Source: Achatina immaculata (taxonomy: Eukaryota; Mollusca; Gastropoda; Stylommatophora; Achatinidae). From it: 64,000 nucleotides of DNA. The notes under the pieces were generated by a model that saw nothing but the letters and a program-made list of their open reading frames with translations, had not been told where the DNA came from and made no database searches. The stretch lies in assembly GCA_009760885.1 (NCBI GenBank), contig CM019713.1, positions 80,953,978-81,017,977 of the forward strand. The letters run 5' to 3'. Position numbers and translations under genes: made by a program. This document shows, piece after piece, positions 43,757 to 57,165 of this stretch (its first letter is position 1; each line of letters starts with the position of its first letter).

Positions 43757-44420
43757 CATTGGTGTAGTTTATATCCTGGCAGGGGTCTTAGCCACTACCC
43801 ATTGGTGTAGTTTATATCCTGGCAGGGTCTTAGCCACTCACCATTGGTGTAGTTTATATCCTGGCAGGGGTCTTAGCCACTACTCATTGGTGTAGTTTAT
43901 ATCCTGGCAGGGGTCTTAGCCACTACTCATTGGTGTAGTTTATATCCTGGCAGGTGTCTTAGCCACTACTCATTGGTGTAGTTTATATCCTGGCAGGGGT
44001 CTTAGCCACTACCCGTTGGTGTAGTTTATATCCTGACAGGGGTCTTAGCCACTACCCGTTGGTGTAGTTTATATCCTGGCAGGGGTCTTAGCCACTACCC
44101 GTTGGTGTAGTTTATATCCTGGCAGGGGTCTTAGCCACTACCCGTTGGTGTAGTTTATATCCTGGCAGGGTCTTAGCCACTACCCGTTGGTGTAGTTTAT
44201 ATCCTGGCAGGGTCTTAGCCACTACCCGTTGGTGTAGTTTATATCCTGGCAGGGGTCTTAGCCACTACTCATTGGTGTAGTTTATATCCTGGCAGGGGTC
44301 TTAGCCACTCACCATTGGTGTAGTTTATATCCTGGCAGGGTCTTAGCCACTACCCATTTGTGTAGTTTATATTCTGGAGGGGTCTTAGTCACTACCCATT
44401 GTAGCTTATATCCTGACAGG
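43757..44420. repeat. 43-bp satellite recurring after the duplication junction
   Basis: About 15 units of the 'TAGTTTATATCCTGGCAGGG' type, as at 36.7-38.4 kb. They run into the same unit order (ATTCTGGAGGGGTCTTAGTC, then a shortened ATTGTAGCTTATATCC) found at 38.4 kb. Confidence 0.94.
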
Positions 44421-47400
44421 GGTCTCGGTCACTTTAAAGTGTTGGAGTTTAGAACTTGAAGTGTGTATGGCTACTAGATAGTGTTATAGTCTCTAACCAT
44501 ACAGGTGTCTTTACCACTAACCAGTGTTGTAGTCTCTAACCAGACAGCGTCTTGGATACTCTCCTGTGCTGTAGTATCTTACCTGACAGGGGTCTTTGCT
44601 GTTAGCAAGGTTTGTAGCCTCGAACCTGACGGGGGTCTTTGCTACTAGCCAGTGTTGCAGTCTGTACCCTTGTAGGGGTTTTTGCCACATGACAGTGTTA
44701 TAGTCTCTAACCTCAGAGGTGTCTTGACTATCCAGTGTTGTAGTCTTTAACCTGAAAGGGATATTGACTACTAGCCAGTTTTGTAGTTCCTAACCTCACA
44801 GTGGTCTTGGCCACACAACAGTGTTATAGTCTCTAACCTGAGAGGGGTCTAAGTTACTATCAAGTGTTGTAGTCTCTAACCTGATACGGGTCTTGATGAC
44901 TCGGCATAGTTGTAGTCTCTAACCTGATAGGAGTTTTTGCTACTAGCCAGTGCTGTAGTCTCTAATATGACAAGGTTCTTTTCTACTAGCTAGTGTTGTA
45001 GGCTGTAATCTAACAGGTACTTGGCTATTAGCCAGTGTTGTAGTCTCTAATATGACAAGGTTCTTTTCTACTAGCTAGTGTTGTAGTCTGTAACCTAACA
45101 GGTACTTGGCTATTAGCCAGTGTTGTAGTCTCTAATATGACAAGGTTCTTTTCTACTAGCTAGTGTTGTAGTCTCTAATATGACAAGGTTCTTTTCTACT
45201 AGCTAGTGTTGTAGTCTGTAACCTAACAGGTACTTGGCTATTAGCCAGTGTTGTAGTCTCTAATATGACAAGGTTCTTTTCTACTAGCTAGTGTTGTAGT
45301 CTCTAATATGACAAGGTTCTTTTCTACTAGCCAGTGTTGTAGTCTCTAATATGCCAAGGTTCTTTTCTACTAACCAGTGTTGTAGTCTCTAATATGACAA
45401 GGTTCTTTTCTACTAGCCAGTGTTGCAGTCTCTAATATGACAAGGTTCTTTTCTACTAACCAGTGTTGTAGTCTCTAATATGACATGGTTCTTTTCTACT
45501 AACCAGTGTTGTAGTCTCTAATATGACAAGGTTCTTTTCTACTAGCCAGTGTTGTAGTCTCTAATATGACAAAGTTCTTTTCTACTGGCCAGTGTTGTAG
45601 GCTGTAACCTAACAGGTACTTGGCTGTTAGCCAGTGTTGTAGGCTGTAACCTAACAGGTACTTGGCTAGTAGCCAGTGTTGTAGGCTGTAACCTAACAGG
45701 TACTTGGCTATTAACCAGTGTTGTAGGCTGTAACCTAACAGGTTCTTTTCTACTAGCTAGTGTTGTAGGCTGTAATCTAACAGGTACTTGGCTATTAGCC
45801 AGTGTTGTAGTCTCTAATATGACAAGGTTCTTTTCTACTAGCTAGTGTTGTAGTCTGTAACCTAACAGGTACTTGGCTATTAGCCAGTGTTGTAGTCTCT
45901 AATATGACAAGGTTCTTTTCTACTAGCTAGTGTTGTAGTCTCTAATATGACAAGGTTCTTTTCTACTAGCTAGTGTTGTAGTCTGTAACCTAACAGGTAC
46001 TTGGCTATTAGCCAGTGTTGTAGTCTCTAATATGACAAGGTTCTTTTCTACTAGCTAGTGTTGTAGTCTCTAATATGACAAGGTTCTTTTCTACTAGCCA
46101 GTGTTGTAGTCTCTAATATGCCAAGGTTCTTTTCTACTAACCAGTGTTGTAGTCTCTAATATGACAAGGTTCTTTTCTACTAGCCAGTGTTGCAGTCTCT
46201 AATATGACAAGGTTCTTTTCTACTAACCAGTGTTGTAGTCTCTAATATGACATGGTTCTTTTCTACTAACCAGTGTTGTAGTCTCTAATATGACAAGGTT
46301 CTTTTCTACTAGCCAGTGTTGTAGTCTCTAATATGACAAAGTTCTTTTCTACTGGCCAGTGTTGTAGGCTGTAACCTAACAGGTACTTGGCTGTTAGCCA
46401 GTGTTGTAGGCTGTAACCTAACAGGTACTTGGCTAGTAGCCAGTGTTGTAGGCTGTAACCTAACAGGTACTTGGCTATTAACCAGTGTTGTAGGCTGTAA
46501 CCTAACAGGTACTTGGCTAGTAGCCAGTGTTGTAGGCTGTAACCTAACAGGTACTTGGCTAGTAGCCAGTGTTGTAGGCTGTAACCTAACAGGTACTTGG
46601 CTAGTAGCCAGTGTTGTAGGCTGTAACCTAAAAGGTACTTGGCTAGTAGCCAGTGTTGTAGGCTGTAACCTAAAAGGTACTTGGCTAGTAGCCAGTGTTG
46701 TAGGCTGTAACCTAACAGGTACTTGGCTACTAGCCAGTGTTGTAGGCTGTAACCTAACAGGTACTTGGCTAGTAGCCAGTGTTGTAAGCTGTAACCTAAA
46801 GGTACTTGGCTAGTAGCCAGTGTTGTAGGCTGTAACCTAACAGGTACTTGGCTATTAGCCAGTGTTGTAGGCTGTAACCTAACAGGTACTTGGCTAGTAG
46901 CCAGTGTTGTAGGCTGTAACCTAACAGGTACTTGCTTGTTAGCCAGTGTTGTAGGCTGTAACCTAACAGGTACTTGGCTGTTAGCCAGTGTCGTAGGCTG
47001 TAACCTAACAGGTACTTGGCTATTAGCCAGTGTTGTAGGCTGTAACCGAACAGGTACTTGGCTGTTAGCCAGTGTTGTAGGCTGTAACCTAACAGGTACT
47101 TGGCTATTAACGAGTGTTGTAGGCTGTAACCGAACAGGTACTTGGCTGTTAGCCAGTGTTGTAGGCTGTAACCTAACAGGTACTTGGCTATTAGCCAGTG
47201 TTGTAGGCTGTAACCTAACAGGTACTTGGCTGTTAGCCAGTGTTGTAGGCTGTAACCTAACAGGTACTTGGCTACTAGCCAGTGTTGTAGGCTGTAACCT
47301 AACAGGTACTTGGCTATTAGCCAGTGTTGTAGGCTGTAACCTAACAGGTACTTGGCTAGTAGCCAGTGTTGTAGGCTGTAACCTAACAGGTACTTGGCTA

Positions 47401-47523
47401 TTAGCTAATTTTGTAATCTCTAACCTGACAGGGGTCTTGGCTGGTGGCCAGTGTTGTCGTCTCTAAACTTACAGGGGTCTTGGCCACTCGCCAGTGTTGC
47501 AGTCTCTAACTTGACAGGGGTCT
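44421..47523. repeat. 42-bp satellite, second copy of the mixed array (expanded)
   Basis: It is homologous to 38481-40095 but about 1.5 kb longer. A block of 'TGACAAGGTTCTTTTCTACT' and 'TAGGCTGTAACCTAACAGGT' units at about 44970-45730 is repeated at about 45745-46500. The 42-base period leaves an open frame at 46936-47466 that is a repeat by-product. Confidence 0.94.
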
Positions 47524-48509
47524 CTTGTTTGTGCTATATAAATTATGGGCGGCTTAAAGACCACATAAGATTCTCACCCAGACGGGGCAAAGCCATCAGA
47601 CTCACATATACTACTACGTTCCTTATCATGGAGTACTATATACTTATACACTGGCCAACATGTCAGAATTATTGTATTGTAATATAATAGCAATAGTAAG
47701 AAATAGCAGACATACTATTAAATATGATAAACTGTTTAAAATTAGTAACAGTTTTGTTAGTTCACGAGCACACAGTTTTTAATCATAAAAAGACGTACAG
47801 AGCAAAGAAACAGGGAAAGAAGAAAAATATAAATTCACATAATTGATAAATAATACTAATAATGCACTGCTCTCATGTCATGTCATGCGACGTGTCCTCT
47901 CCAGAACGTTGTCTCCTGCATGCATGCCAACTTGAGCAGGATGACATACCACAGTACGAGGGGACTTGCGGAGTGGGGACTTTTACACTGGCTTACAGTA
48001 TTTCTCTTGGTGGTCCTGCCTCTACACAGTGTCACTGTATTGGTACAGTAATGTACAGTAGACTACAGCTGTTTTCTCAAAGGAGCCCCGACTGTACACG
48101 GTATCACTGTATTAGGTACAGTACAGTACAGTAGGCTACAGCTGTTTTCTCTTGAGGGGTCCGTCTGTACACATTATAACTGTGTTAGGTACAGGACAGT
48201 ACATTAGACTACAGCTGTTTTCTCTTGGTGGCTCTGCCTGTACACAATGTCACTGTATTTGTTACAGTAGAGTAGATTACAGCTGTTTTCTCTTGGATCC
48301 TACCTACAAACAGTGTCAGTGAATTTGTTACAGTACAATACAGTAGACTACAGCTGTTTTCTATTGGGGGTTCTGCCTGTACACGATGTCGCTGTATTTG
48401 ATACAGTAGAATACAGCTGTTGTCTATGCCAGAAAACGTCAGCTTCAGTATATCTACAGATTTAGTAATAAGTGTCTTCTGTCTCTCTCTACATCTCTCT
48501 CTCTCTCTA

Positions 48510-48600
<91 letters not shown>

Positions 48601-49569
48601 ATAGAGGCACATATGGATATGATGTTAGTGCCCATATTTTCCTTGACCTGTCAGCACACTTGTTGGTGATATGGTCAGTATCACGCCTGGCCACCTTTCC
48701 TTCCCCAACTCCAGAAGTCGGGTACCCATTTCTACAGTTGGGTGACTGGGGTGTATCCGGCGGGATCGAACGCCTAAGCTTCGCCATGAGAGACCAGTGC
48801 ACTAACCACTTCGCCACTCTGACACCTATATATATAAAAATATATATCCCTTGGAACTGATATACATATATATCAAAGCTACGCTTACTTCATTTTAATA
48901 CACTACTGTAATAGTAATAAAAAACAGTTTTGTTAAAGAAAGACCGAGAGAGAGAGAGAGAGGAAGAAAGAAAGAGAGAGAGTAGCAGAGTAGAATAGGC
49001 TGATCGGCTATGTTATGTCAAACCTGACGTAGGCAATCATTGGCTTGCTACTTTCTTCTTCAGCATAAACTGTTTGTAATAAGAAGTAGGAATAATGAAA
49101 CCGTTATGAAAGACAATAGTAACAACCCAATATTTCGGCAAAATTGTCTTTACCAAGAAAAAAAAAAGCAACAAACACACAAAGAAACTTATCTGTGACC
49201 CGCTCTCTGTTTAACAGAATATCTCTGCTGGAGCTGGAAGAGGAAAGAAGAGGAGTTAGAGAGACTGCCCAGAGTGAGGTATAGTTCAACTATAAACTAG
49301 AGCAACCTGGGACTTGAGGGAATAGCAATGTTCCTTCCTTCCTTCCTTCCCCTCACTTCCTTCCTTCCTCCTTCCCTCCCTCCTTAATTCTCTTCTTCCT
49401 TCCTTCCTTCTTTCCTCAGTTCCTTACTTATCTTCCTGCCTTCCCTCATTCCTTCCTTTCTTCCTTCCTTATAGTATACAGACTATGTTGTCTGGCCCAA
49501 CTTTGGTTCAGCAAATAGGGACCCAATCCTCCTTTCCCACATACATGCCTGCACAATAGGAATATGGCG
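47524..49569. other. Segmental duplication module, copy 2 (low-copy part)
   Basis: It matches 40101-42169 with small differences: TA run length, a deletion of about 23 bases beside the SINE tail, and scattered substitutions. It contains the same repeat block, SINE, GA and CTTC microsatellites. No gene is supported. Confidence 0.93.
48598..48826 (-). mobile_element. tRNA-derived SINE, copy 2 (by segmental duplication)
   Basis: Same SINE as 41143-41408, in the same position of the module. It therefore arose by duplication and not by a new insertion. A and B boxes are unchanged by eye. The tail side lacks the CATGTCCTGCC stretch present in copy 1. Confidence 0.78.
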
Positions 49570-50352
49570 GGTCCCAAACCCAAGAACACAACAGAGGTTC
49601 TAGAAAACTCCCATGGGGGCCTCCCAATCCAAGTACAGAGCAGCGGTTCTAGACATCACCCATGAGGGCCTCCCAACACAGGTACACAGCAGAGCTTCTA
49701 GACCACACCCATGATGGACTTCCAACCCAAGTACACAGCAGCGGTTCTAGACTACACCCATGAGGGCCTCCAAACCCAAGTACACAGCAGAGCTTCTAGA
49801 TCACACCCATGAGGGCCTCCCAGCCCAAGTACACAACATAGGTTCTAGAGCAAATCCATGCGGCCTTCCAAGACAAGTACACAGCAAAGCTTCTAGACCA
49901 CACCCATGAGGGCCTCCTAAGCCAAGTACACAGCAGATGTTCTAGACCACACCTATGAGGGCCTCCCAACCCAAGTACACAGCAGAGCTTCTAGACCACA
50001 CCCATGAGGACCTTTCAACCCCGATACACAGCAGAGGTTCTAGACCACACCCATGAGGGTCTCCCAACCCAAGTACGCAACATAGGTTCTAGACCACACC
50101 CATGATGGCCTCCCAACCCAAGTACACAACATAGGTTCTAGAGCAAACCCATGTGTCCTCCCAAACCAAGTACACAGCATAGGTTCTAGACCACACCTAT
50201 TGAGGTCTCCCAAAACAAGTACACAGCAGAGCTTCTATAGTAAACCCATGGGGACTCCCAACCCAAGTACACAGCATAGGTTCTAGAGCAAACCCATGAG
50301 AGCCTCCCAACCCAAGTACACAGCAGAGGTTCTAGACCACACAAATGAGGGC
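49570..50352. repeat. 49-bp minisatellite, array 2
   Basis: About 16 units of the same type as array 1. It stops at GAGGGCCTC (50346-50354), where the sequence jumps into the middle of the SINE of module copy 3. Confidence 0.94.
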
Positions 50353-51262
50353 CTCAGCACACTTGTTGGTGATATGGTCAGTATCACGCCTGGCCACCTT
50401 TCCTTCCCCAACTCCAGAAGTCGGGTACCCATTTCTACAGTTGGGTGACTGGGGTGTATCCGGCGGGATCGAACGCCTAAGCTTCGCCATGAGAGACCAG
50501 TGCACTAACCACTTCGCCACTCTGACACCTATATATATATAAATATATATCCCTTGGAACTGATATACATATATATCAAAGCTACGCTTACTTCATTTTA
50601 ATACACTACTGTAATAGTAATAAAAAACAGTTTTGTTAAAGAAAGACCGAGAGAGAGAGAGAGAGGAAGAAAGAAAGAGAGAGAGTAGCAGAGTAGAATA
50701 GGCTGATCGGCTATGTTATGTCAAACCTGACGTAGGCAATCATTGGCTTGCTACTTTCTTCTTCAGCATAAACTGTTTGTAATAAGAAGTAGGAATAATG
50801 AAACCGTTATGAAAGACAATAGTAACAACCCAATATTTCGGCAAAATTGTCTTTACCAAGAAAAAAAAAAGCAACAAACACACAAAGAAACTTATCTGTG
50901 ACCCGCTCTCTGTTTAACAGAATATCTCTGCTGGAGCTGGAAGAGGAAAGAAGAGGAGTTAGAGAGACTGCCCAGAGTGAGGTATAGTTCAACTATAAAC
51001 TAGAGCAACCTGGGACTTGAGGGAATAGCAATGTTCCTTCCTTCCTTCCTTCCCCTCACTTCCTTCCTTCCTCCTTCCCTCCCTCCTTAATTCTCTTCTT
51101 CCTTCCTTCCTTCTTTCCTCAGTTCCTTACTTATCTTCCTGCCTTCCCTCATTCCTTCCTTTCTTCCTTCCTTATAGTATACAGACTATGTTGTCTGGCC
51201 CAACTTTGGTTCAGCAAATAGGGACCCAATCCTCCTTTCCCACATACATGCCTGCACAATAG
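50353..51262. other. Segmental duplication module, copy 3 (partial)
   Basis: It repeats 48650-49560 with a constant offset of 1703 bases and looks almost identical by eye, including the AAGAAAAAAAAAAGCAACAA tract. It starts inside the SINE at CAGCACACTTG (50355). It is a recent tandem duplication of copy 2. Confidence 0.94.
50355..50528 (-). mobile_element. tRNA-derived SINE, copy 3 (truncated by duplication breakpoint)
   Basis: The tRNA-like head and central domain are as in the other copies. The 3' part is missing because the duplication breakpoint lies within the SINE body. Confidence 0.78.
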
Positions 51263-52740
51263 GAATATGGCGGGTCCCAAACCCAAGAACACAACAGAGG
51301 TTCTAGAAAACTCCCATGGGGCCTCCCAATCCAAGTACAGAGCAGCGGTTCTAGACATCACCCATGAGGGCCTCCCAACACAGGTACACAGCAGAGCTTC
51401 TAGACCACACCCATGATGGACTTCCAACCCAAGTACACAGCAGCGGTTCTAGACCACACCCATGAGAGCCTCGAAACCTAAGTACACAGCAGAGCTTCTA
51501 GATCACACCCATGAGGGCCTCCCAACCCAAGTACACAACATAGGTTCTAGAGCAAATCCATGCGGCCTTCCAAGACAAGTACACAGCAAAGCTTCTAGAC
51601 CACACCCATGAGGGCCTCCTAAGCCAAGTACACAGCAGATGTTCTAGACCACACCTATGAGGGCCTCCCAACCCAAGTACACAGCAGAGCTTCTAGACCA
51701 CACCCATGAGGACCTTTCAACCCCGATACACAGCAGAGGTTCTAGACCACACCCATGAGGGTCTCCCAACCCAAGTACGCAACATAGGTTCTAGACCACA
51801 CCCATGATGGCCTCCCAACCCAAGTACACAACATAGGTTCTAGAGCAAACCCATGTGTCCTCCCAAACCAAGTACACAGCATAGGTTCTAGACCACACCT
51901 ATTGAGGTCTCCCAAAACAAGTACACAGCAGAGCTTCTATAGTAAACCCATGGGGACTCCCAACCCAAGTACACAACATAGGTTCTAGAGCAAATCCAAG
52001 CGGCCTTCCAAGACAAGTACACAGCAAAGCTTCTAGACCACACCCATGAGGGTCTCCCAACCCAAGTACGCAACATAGGTTCTAGACCACACCCATGAGG
52101 GTCTCCCAACCCAAGTACACAGCAGCGTTTCTAGACCACACCCATGGGCCTCCCAGCCCAAGTACACAGCAGCTTTTCTAGACCACACCCATGATGGCCT
52201 CCCAACCCAAGTACACAACATACGTTCTAGAGCAAACCCATGTGTCCTCCCAAACCAAGTACACAGCATAGGTTCTAGACCACACCTATTGAGGTCTCCC
52301 AAAACAAGTACACAGCAGAGCTTCTAGAGTAAACCCATGGGGACTCCCAACCCAAGTACACAGCATAGGTTCTAGAGCAAACCCATGAGAGCCTCCCAAC
52401 GAAAGTACACAGCAGAGGTTCTAGACCACACAAATGAGGGCCTCCCAGTCGAAGTACGCGGCAGAGGTTCTACAGCAAATCCATGGAGTCTCCCAACTCA
52501 TGTACACAGCAAAGTTGTAGACCACACCCATGGGGCCTCCCAACCCAAGTACACAGCAGAGGTTCCAGATAAACCCATGGGGCCTCCCAAACCAAGTACA
52601 CAGCAGAGCTTCTAGAGCATACCCATGGGGCCTCCCAACCAGAGAACACAGCAGAGTTTCTAGAGAAAACCCCTGGGGCCTCCCAACCCAAGTACACAGC
52701 ATAGTGTCTAGACCACACCCATGGGGATCACCCAACCGAA
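51263..52740. repeat. 49-bp minisatellite, array 3, left part
   Basis: About 30 units of the 'CCATGAGGGCCTCCCAA' type. The end of array 2 (ACAAATGAGGGCCTC) recurs at about 52431-52445, an offset of 2089. About 386 bases were therefore added within this array relative to copy 2, by repeating an internal block. Confidence 0.93.
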
Positions 52741-55700
52741 GTACACAGCATAGTGTCTAGAACACACCCATGGGGATCACCCAACCGAAGTACACAGCAT
52801 AGTGTCTAGACCAACCCATGGGGATCACCCAACCGAAGTATACAGCATAGTGTCTAGACCACACCCATGGGGATCACCCAACAGAAGTACACAGCATAGG
52901 TTCTAGACCACACCCATGGGGATCACTCAACCGAAGTACACATCATAGTGTCTAGACCACAACCATGGGTATCAACCAACCGAAGTACACAGCATAGTGT
53001 CTAGACCACCCCCTTGGGGATCACCCAACCGAAATACACAGTATAGTGTCTAGACGACACCCATGTAGATCAACCAACCGAAGTACACAGCATAGTGTCT
53101 AGACCACACCAATGGGGATTACCCAAACGAAGTACAAAGCATAGTGTCTAGACCACACCCATGGGGATCACCCAACCGAAGTACACAGAAAAGCTTCTAG
53201 ACCACACCCATGGGGATCTCCCAATCGAAGTACACAGCATAGGTTCTAGAGCAAACCCACGAGGGCCTCCCAACGTAAGTACACAGCAGAGCTGCTAGAG
53301 TAAACCCATGGGGCCTCCCAACCCAAGTACACAGCAGCGTTTCTAGACCACACCCATGGGGATCACCCAACCGAAGTACACAGCATAGTTTCTAGACCAC
53401 ACCCATGGGAATCACCCAACCGAAGTACACAGCATAGTGTCTAGACCACACCCATGGGGATCACCCAACCGAAGTACACAGCATAGCGTCTAGACCACAC
53501 CCATGGGGATCACCCAACCGAAGTACACAGCATAGTGTCTAGACCACACCCATGGGGATCACCCAACCGAAGTACACAGCACAGTGTCTAGACCAACCCA
53601 TGGGGATCACCCAACCGAAGTACACAGCATAGTGTCTAGACCACACCCATGGGGATCACCCAACCGAAGTACACACCATTGTGTCTAGACCACAACCATG
53701 GGGATCAACCAACCGAAATACACAGCATAGTGTCTAGACCACACCCATGGGGATCACCCAACCGAAGTACACAGCATAGTGTCTAGACCACACCCATGGG
53801 GATCACCCAACCGAAGTACACAGCATAGGTTCTAGAGCAAACCCATGGGTACTCCCAACCAAAGTACACAGCATACGTTCTTGAACAAACCCATAGGCCT
53901 CCCAACCCATATACACAGAAAAGCTTCTAGACCACACCCATGGGGATCACCCAACCGAAGTACACAGCATAGTTTCTAGACCACACCCATGGGAATCACC
54001 CAACCGAAGTACACAGCATAGTGTCTAGACCACACCCATGGGGATCACCCAACCGAAGTACACAGCATAGCGTCTAGACCACACCCATGGGGATCACCCA
54101 ACCGAAGTACACAGCATAGTGTCTAGACCACACCCATGGGGATCACCCAACCGAAGTACACAGCACAGTGTCTAGACCAACCCATGGGGATCACCCAACC
54201 GAAGTACACAGCATAGTGTCTAGACCACACCCATGGGGATCACCCAACCGAAGTACACACCATTGTGTCTAGACCACAACCATGGGGATCAACCAACCGA
54301 AATACACAGCATAGTGTCTAGACCACACCCATGGGGATCACCCAACCGAAGTACACAGCATAGTGTCTAGACCACACCCATGGGGATCACCCAACCGAAG
54401 TACACAGCATAGGTTCTAGAGCAAACCCATGGGTACTCCCAACCAAAGTACACAGCATACGTTCTTGAACAAACCCATAGGCCTCCCAACCCATATACAC
54501 AGAAAAGCTTCTAGACCACACCCATGGGGATCTCCCAACCGAAGTACACAGCATAGGTTCTAGAGCAAACCCACGAGGGCCTCCCAACCCAAGTACACAG
54601 TAGCGATTCTAGACCACGTCCTTGAGGACCTCCCAACGCAAGTACACAGCAGAGCTGCTAGAGTAAACCCATGGGGCCTCCCAACCCAAGTACACAGCAG
54701 CGTTTCTAGACCACACCCATGAGGGCCTCCCATCCTAAGTCACAGCAGAGGTTCTAGACCACACTCATGAGGGCCTCCCAACCCAAGTACACAGTAGAGC
54801 TTCTAGACCACACTCATGAGGACCTCCCAAACCAAGTACACAGCAGAGCTTCTAGAGCATACCCATGGGGCCTCCCAAACCAAGTACACAGCAGAGGTTC
54901 TAGAGCAAACCCATGGGGCCTCCCAACCCAAGTACACAGCATAGTGTCTAGACCACACCCATGGGGATCACCCAACCGAAGTACACAGCATAGTTTCTAG
55001 ACCACACCCATGGGAATCACCCAACCGAAGTACACAGCATAGTGTCTAGACCACACCCATGGGGATCACCCAACCGAAGTACACAGCATAGCGTCTAGAC
55101 CACACCCATGGGGATCACCCAACCGAAGTACACAGCATAGTGTCTAGACCACACCCATGGGGATCACCCAACCGAAGTACACAGCACAGTGTCTAGACCA
55201 ACCCATGGGGATCACCCAACCGAAGTACACAGCATAGTGTCTAGACCACACCCATGGGGATCACCCAACCGAAGTACACACCATTGTGTCTAGACCACAA
55301 CCATGGGGATCAACCAACCGAAATACACAGCATAGTGTCTAGACCACACCCATGGGGATCACCCAACCGAAGTACACAGCATAGTGTCTAGACCACACCC
55401 ATGGGGATCACCCAACCGAAGTACACAGCATAGGTTCTAGAGCAAACCCATGGGTACTCCCAACCAAAGTACACAGCATACGTTCTTGAACAAACCCATA
55501 GGCCTCCCAACCCATATACACAGAAAAGCTTCTAGACCACACCCATGGGGATCTCCCAACCGAAGTACACAGCATAGGTTCTAGAGCAAACCCACGAGGG
55601 CCTCCCAACCCAAGTACACAGTAGCGATTCTAGACCACGTCCTTGAGGACCTCCCAACGCAAGTACACAGCAGAGCTGCTAGAGTAAACCCATAGGCCTC

Positions 55701-56288
55701 CCAACCCAAGTACACAGCAGCGTTTCTAGACCACACCCATGAGGGCCTCCCATCCTAAGTCACAGCAGAGGTTCTAGACCACACTCATGAGGGCCTCCCA
55801 ACCCAAGTACACAGTAGAGCTTCTAGACCACACTCATGAGGACCTCCCAACCCAGGTTCACAGAAGAGGTTCTAGACCACACCCATGAGGAATCCCAACC
55901 CAAGAACACAGCAGCGTTTCTAGACCACACCCATGGGGCCTCCTAACCTAAGTACACAGCAGAGGTTCTAGACCACACCCATGAGGGCCTCCCAGCCCAA
56001 GTACACAGCAGAGCTTCTAGAGCAAATCCATGGGTCATCCCAACCCATGTACACAGCAGAGCTTCTAGACCACACCCATGGGGCCTCCCAACCCAAGTAC
56101 ACAGCAGAGGTTCTAGAGCAAACCCATGGGGCCTCCCAACCCAAGTACACAGCAGAGGTTCTAGAGCAAACCCATGGGGCCTCCCAACGCAAGTACACAG
56201 CAGAGCTTCGAGAGCAAACCCATGGGGCCTCCCAACCCAAGTACACAGCAGAGCTTCTAGACCACACCCATGGGACCCTCCCAACCTT
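52741..56288. repeat. 49-bp minisatellite, 'GGGGATCACCCAACCG' subfamily with higher-order repeats
   Basis: About 72 units, mostly carrying GAAGTACACAGCATAGTGTC and CATGGGGATCACCCAACCG. A block of about 21 units recurs with a 1021-base period (for example around 53960 and 54980, and the frames at 54387 and 55408). The block start also occurs near 53380. The right end reverts to 'GGGGCCTCCCAACCC' units. Confidence 0.94.
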
Positions 56289-56690
56289 CTAGAAGGGACT
56301 GAACTCAAATTCTGTTGAGTGTGTGCTTGTATTATGTACAGTGTCATACAAACGTCATGTGATAACCCGTGTGAGGACCTTCCCCCCTCGCCCGGTGAGT
56401 ACGGAGGTTGCCCTGACACAGCAGGCTGCTATCAACTACGAGCAAACATAATCTTGGATGGATACTGCGGCATGCGCTGGAGCATATATGGGGTTGTCCT
56501 AAATTCAGTGAAGCCAGAGTCTGAATTTTAAACCTTTGAACGCTTAACATTCTTGCAAGAAACCATATCTCTGTCATCTTTGTATCGATCAGTTCATTGT
56601 TCTATTTCATAGATTAGGAAATGTTCCATGTAGTATTTAGTTAATATCTATTTGCATCAAAATTGTATTCGAAGATTTAATGTGCCATTA
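56289..56690. other. Low-copy island with a Cys-rich open frame
   Basis: Between two minisatellites. A plus-strand frame runs from an ATG at about 56334 to TAA at about 56529-56531 (65 codons). It encodes a Cys-rich stretch (SCDNPCEDLPPSPGEYGGC, then CYQLRANIILDGYCGMRW). Donor-like CCCGGTGAGTACG at about 56390 and acceptor-like CTGACACAG at about 56412 are present. No family was recognised. It could be a decayed exon or chance. Confidence 0.35.
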
Positions 56691-56694
56691 CGGC

Positions 56695-57165
56695 AAGACA
56701 GAGATATGATTATCTTCACATATACACAAAGGTAGGGTTATGATTATCTTCACATATACACAAAGGCAGAGATATGATTATCTTCACATATACACAAAGG
56801 CAGGGTTATGATTATCTTCACATATACACAAAGGCAGAGATATGATTATCTTCACATATACACAAAGGCAGAGATATGATTATCTTCACATATACACAAA
56901 GGTAGGGTTATGATTATCTTCACATATACACAAAGGTAGGGTTATGATTATCTTTACATATACACAAAGGTAGGGTTATGATTATCTTCACATATGCACA
57001 AAGGTAGGGTTATGATTATCTTCACATATGCACAAAGGTAGGGTTATGATTATCTTCACATATACACAAAGGTAGGGTTATGATTATCTTCACATATGCA
57101 CAAAGGTAGGGTTATGATTATCTTCACATATACACAAAGGTAGGGTTATGATTATCTACAGAAAC
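56695..57165. repeat. 34-bp minisatellite
   Basis: About 14 units carrying GGTAGGGTTATGATTATCTT and CACATATACACAAA. The 34-base period was checked at 56708 and 56742. Two unit types alternate irregularly (GGTAGGGTT and GGCAGAGAT). Related, more divergent units continue to about 57310. Confidence 0.95.
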
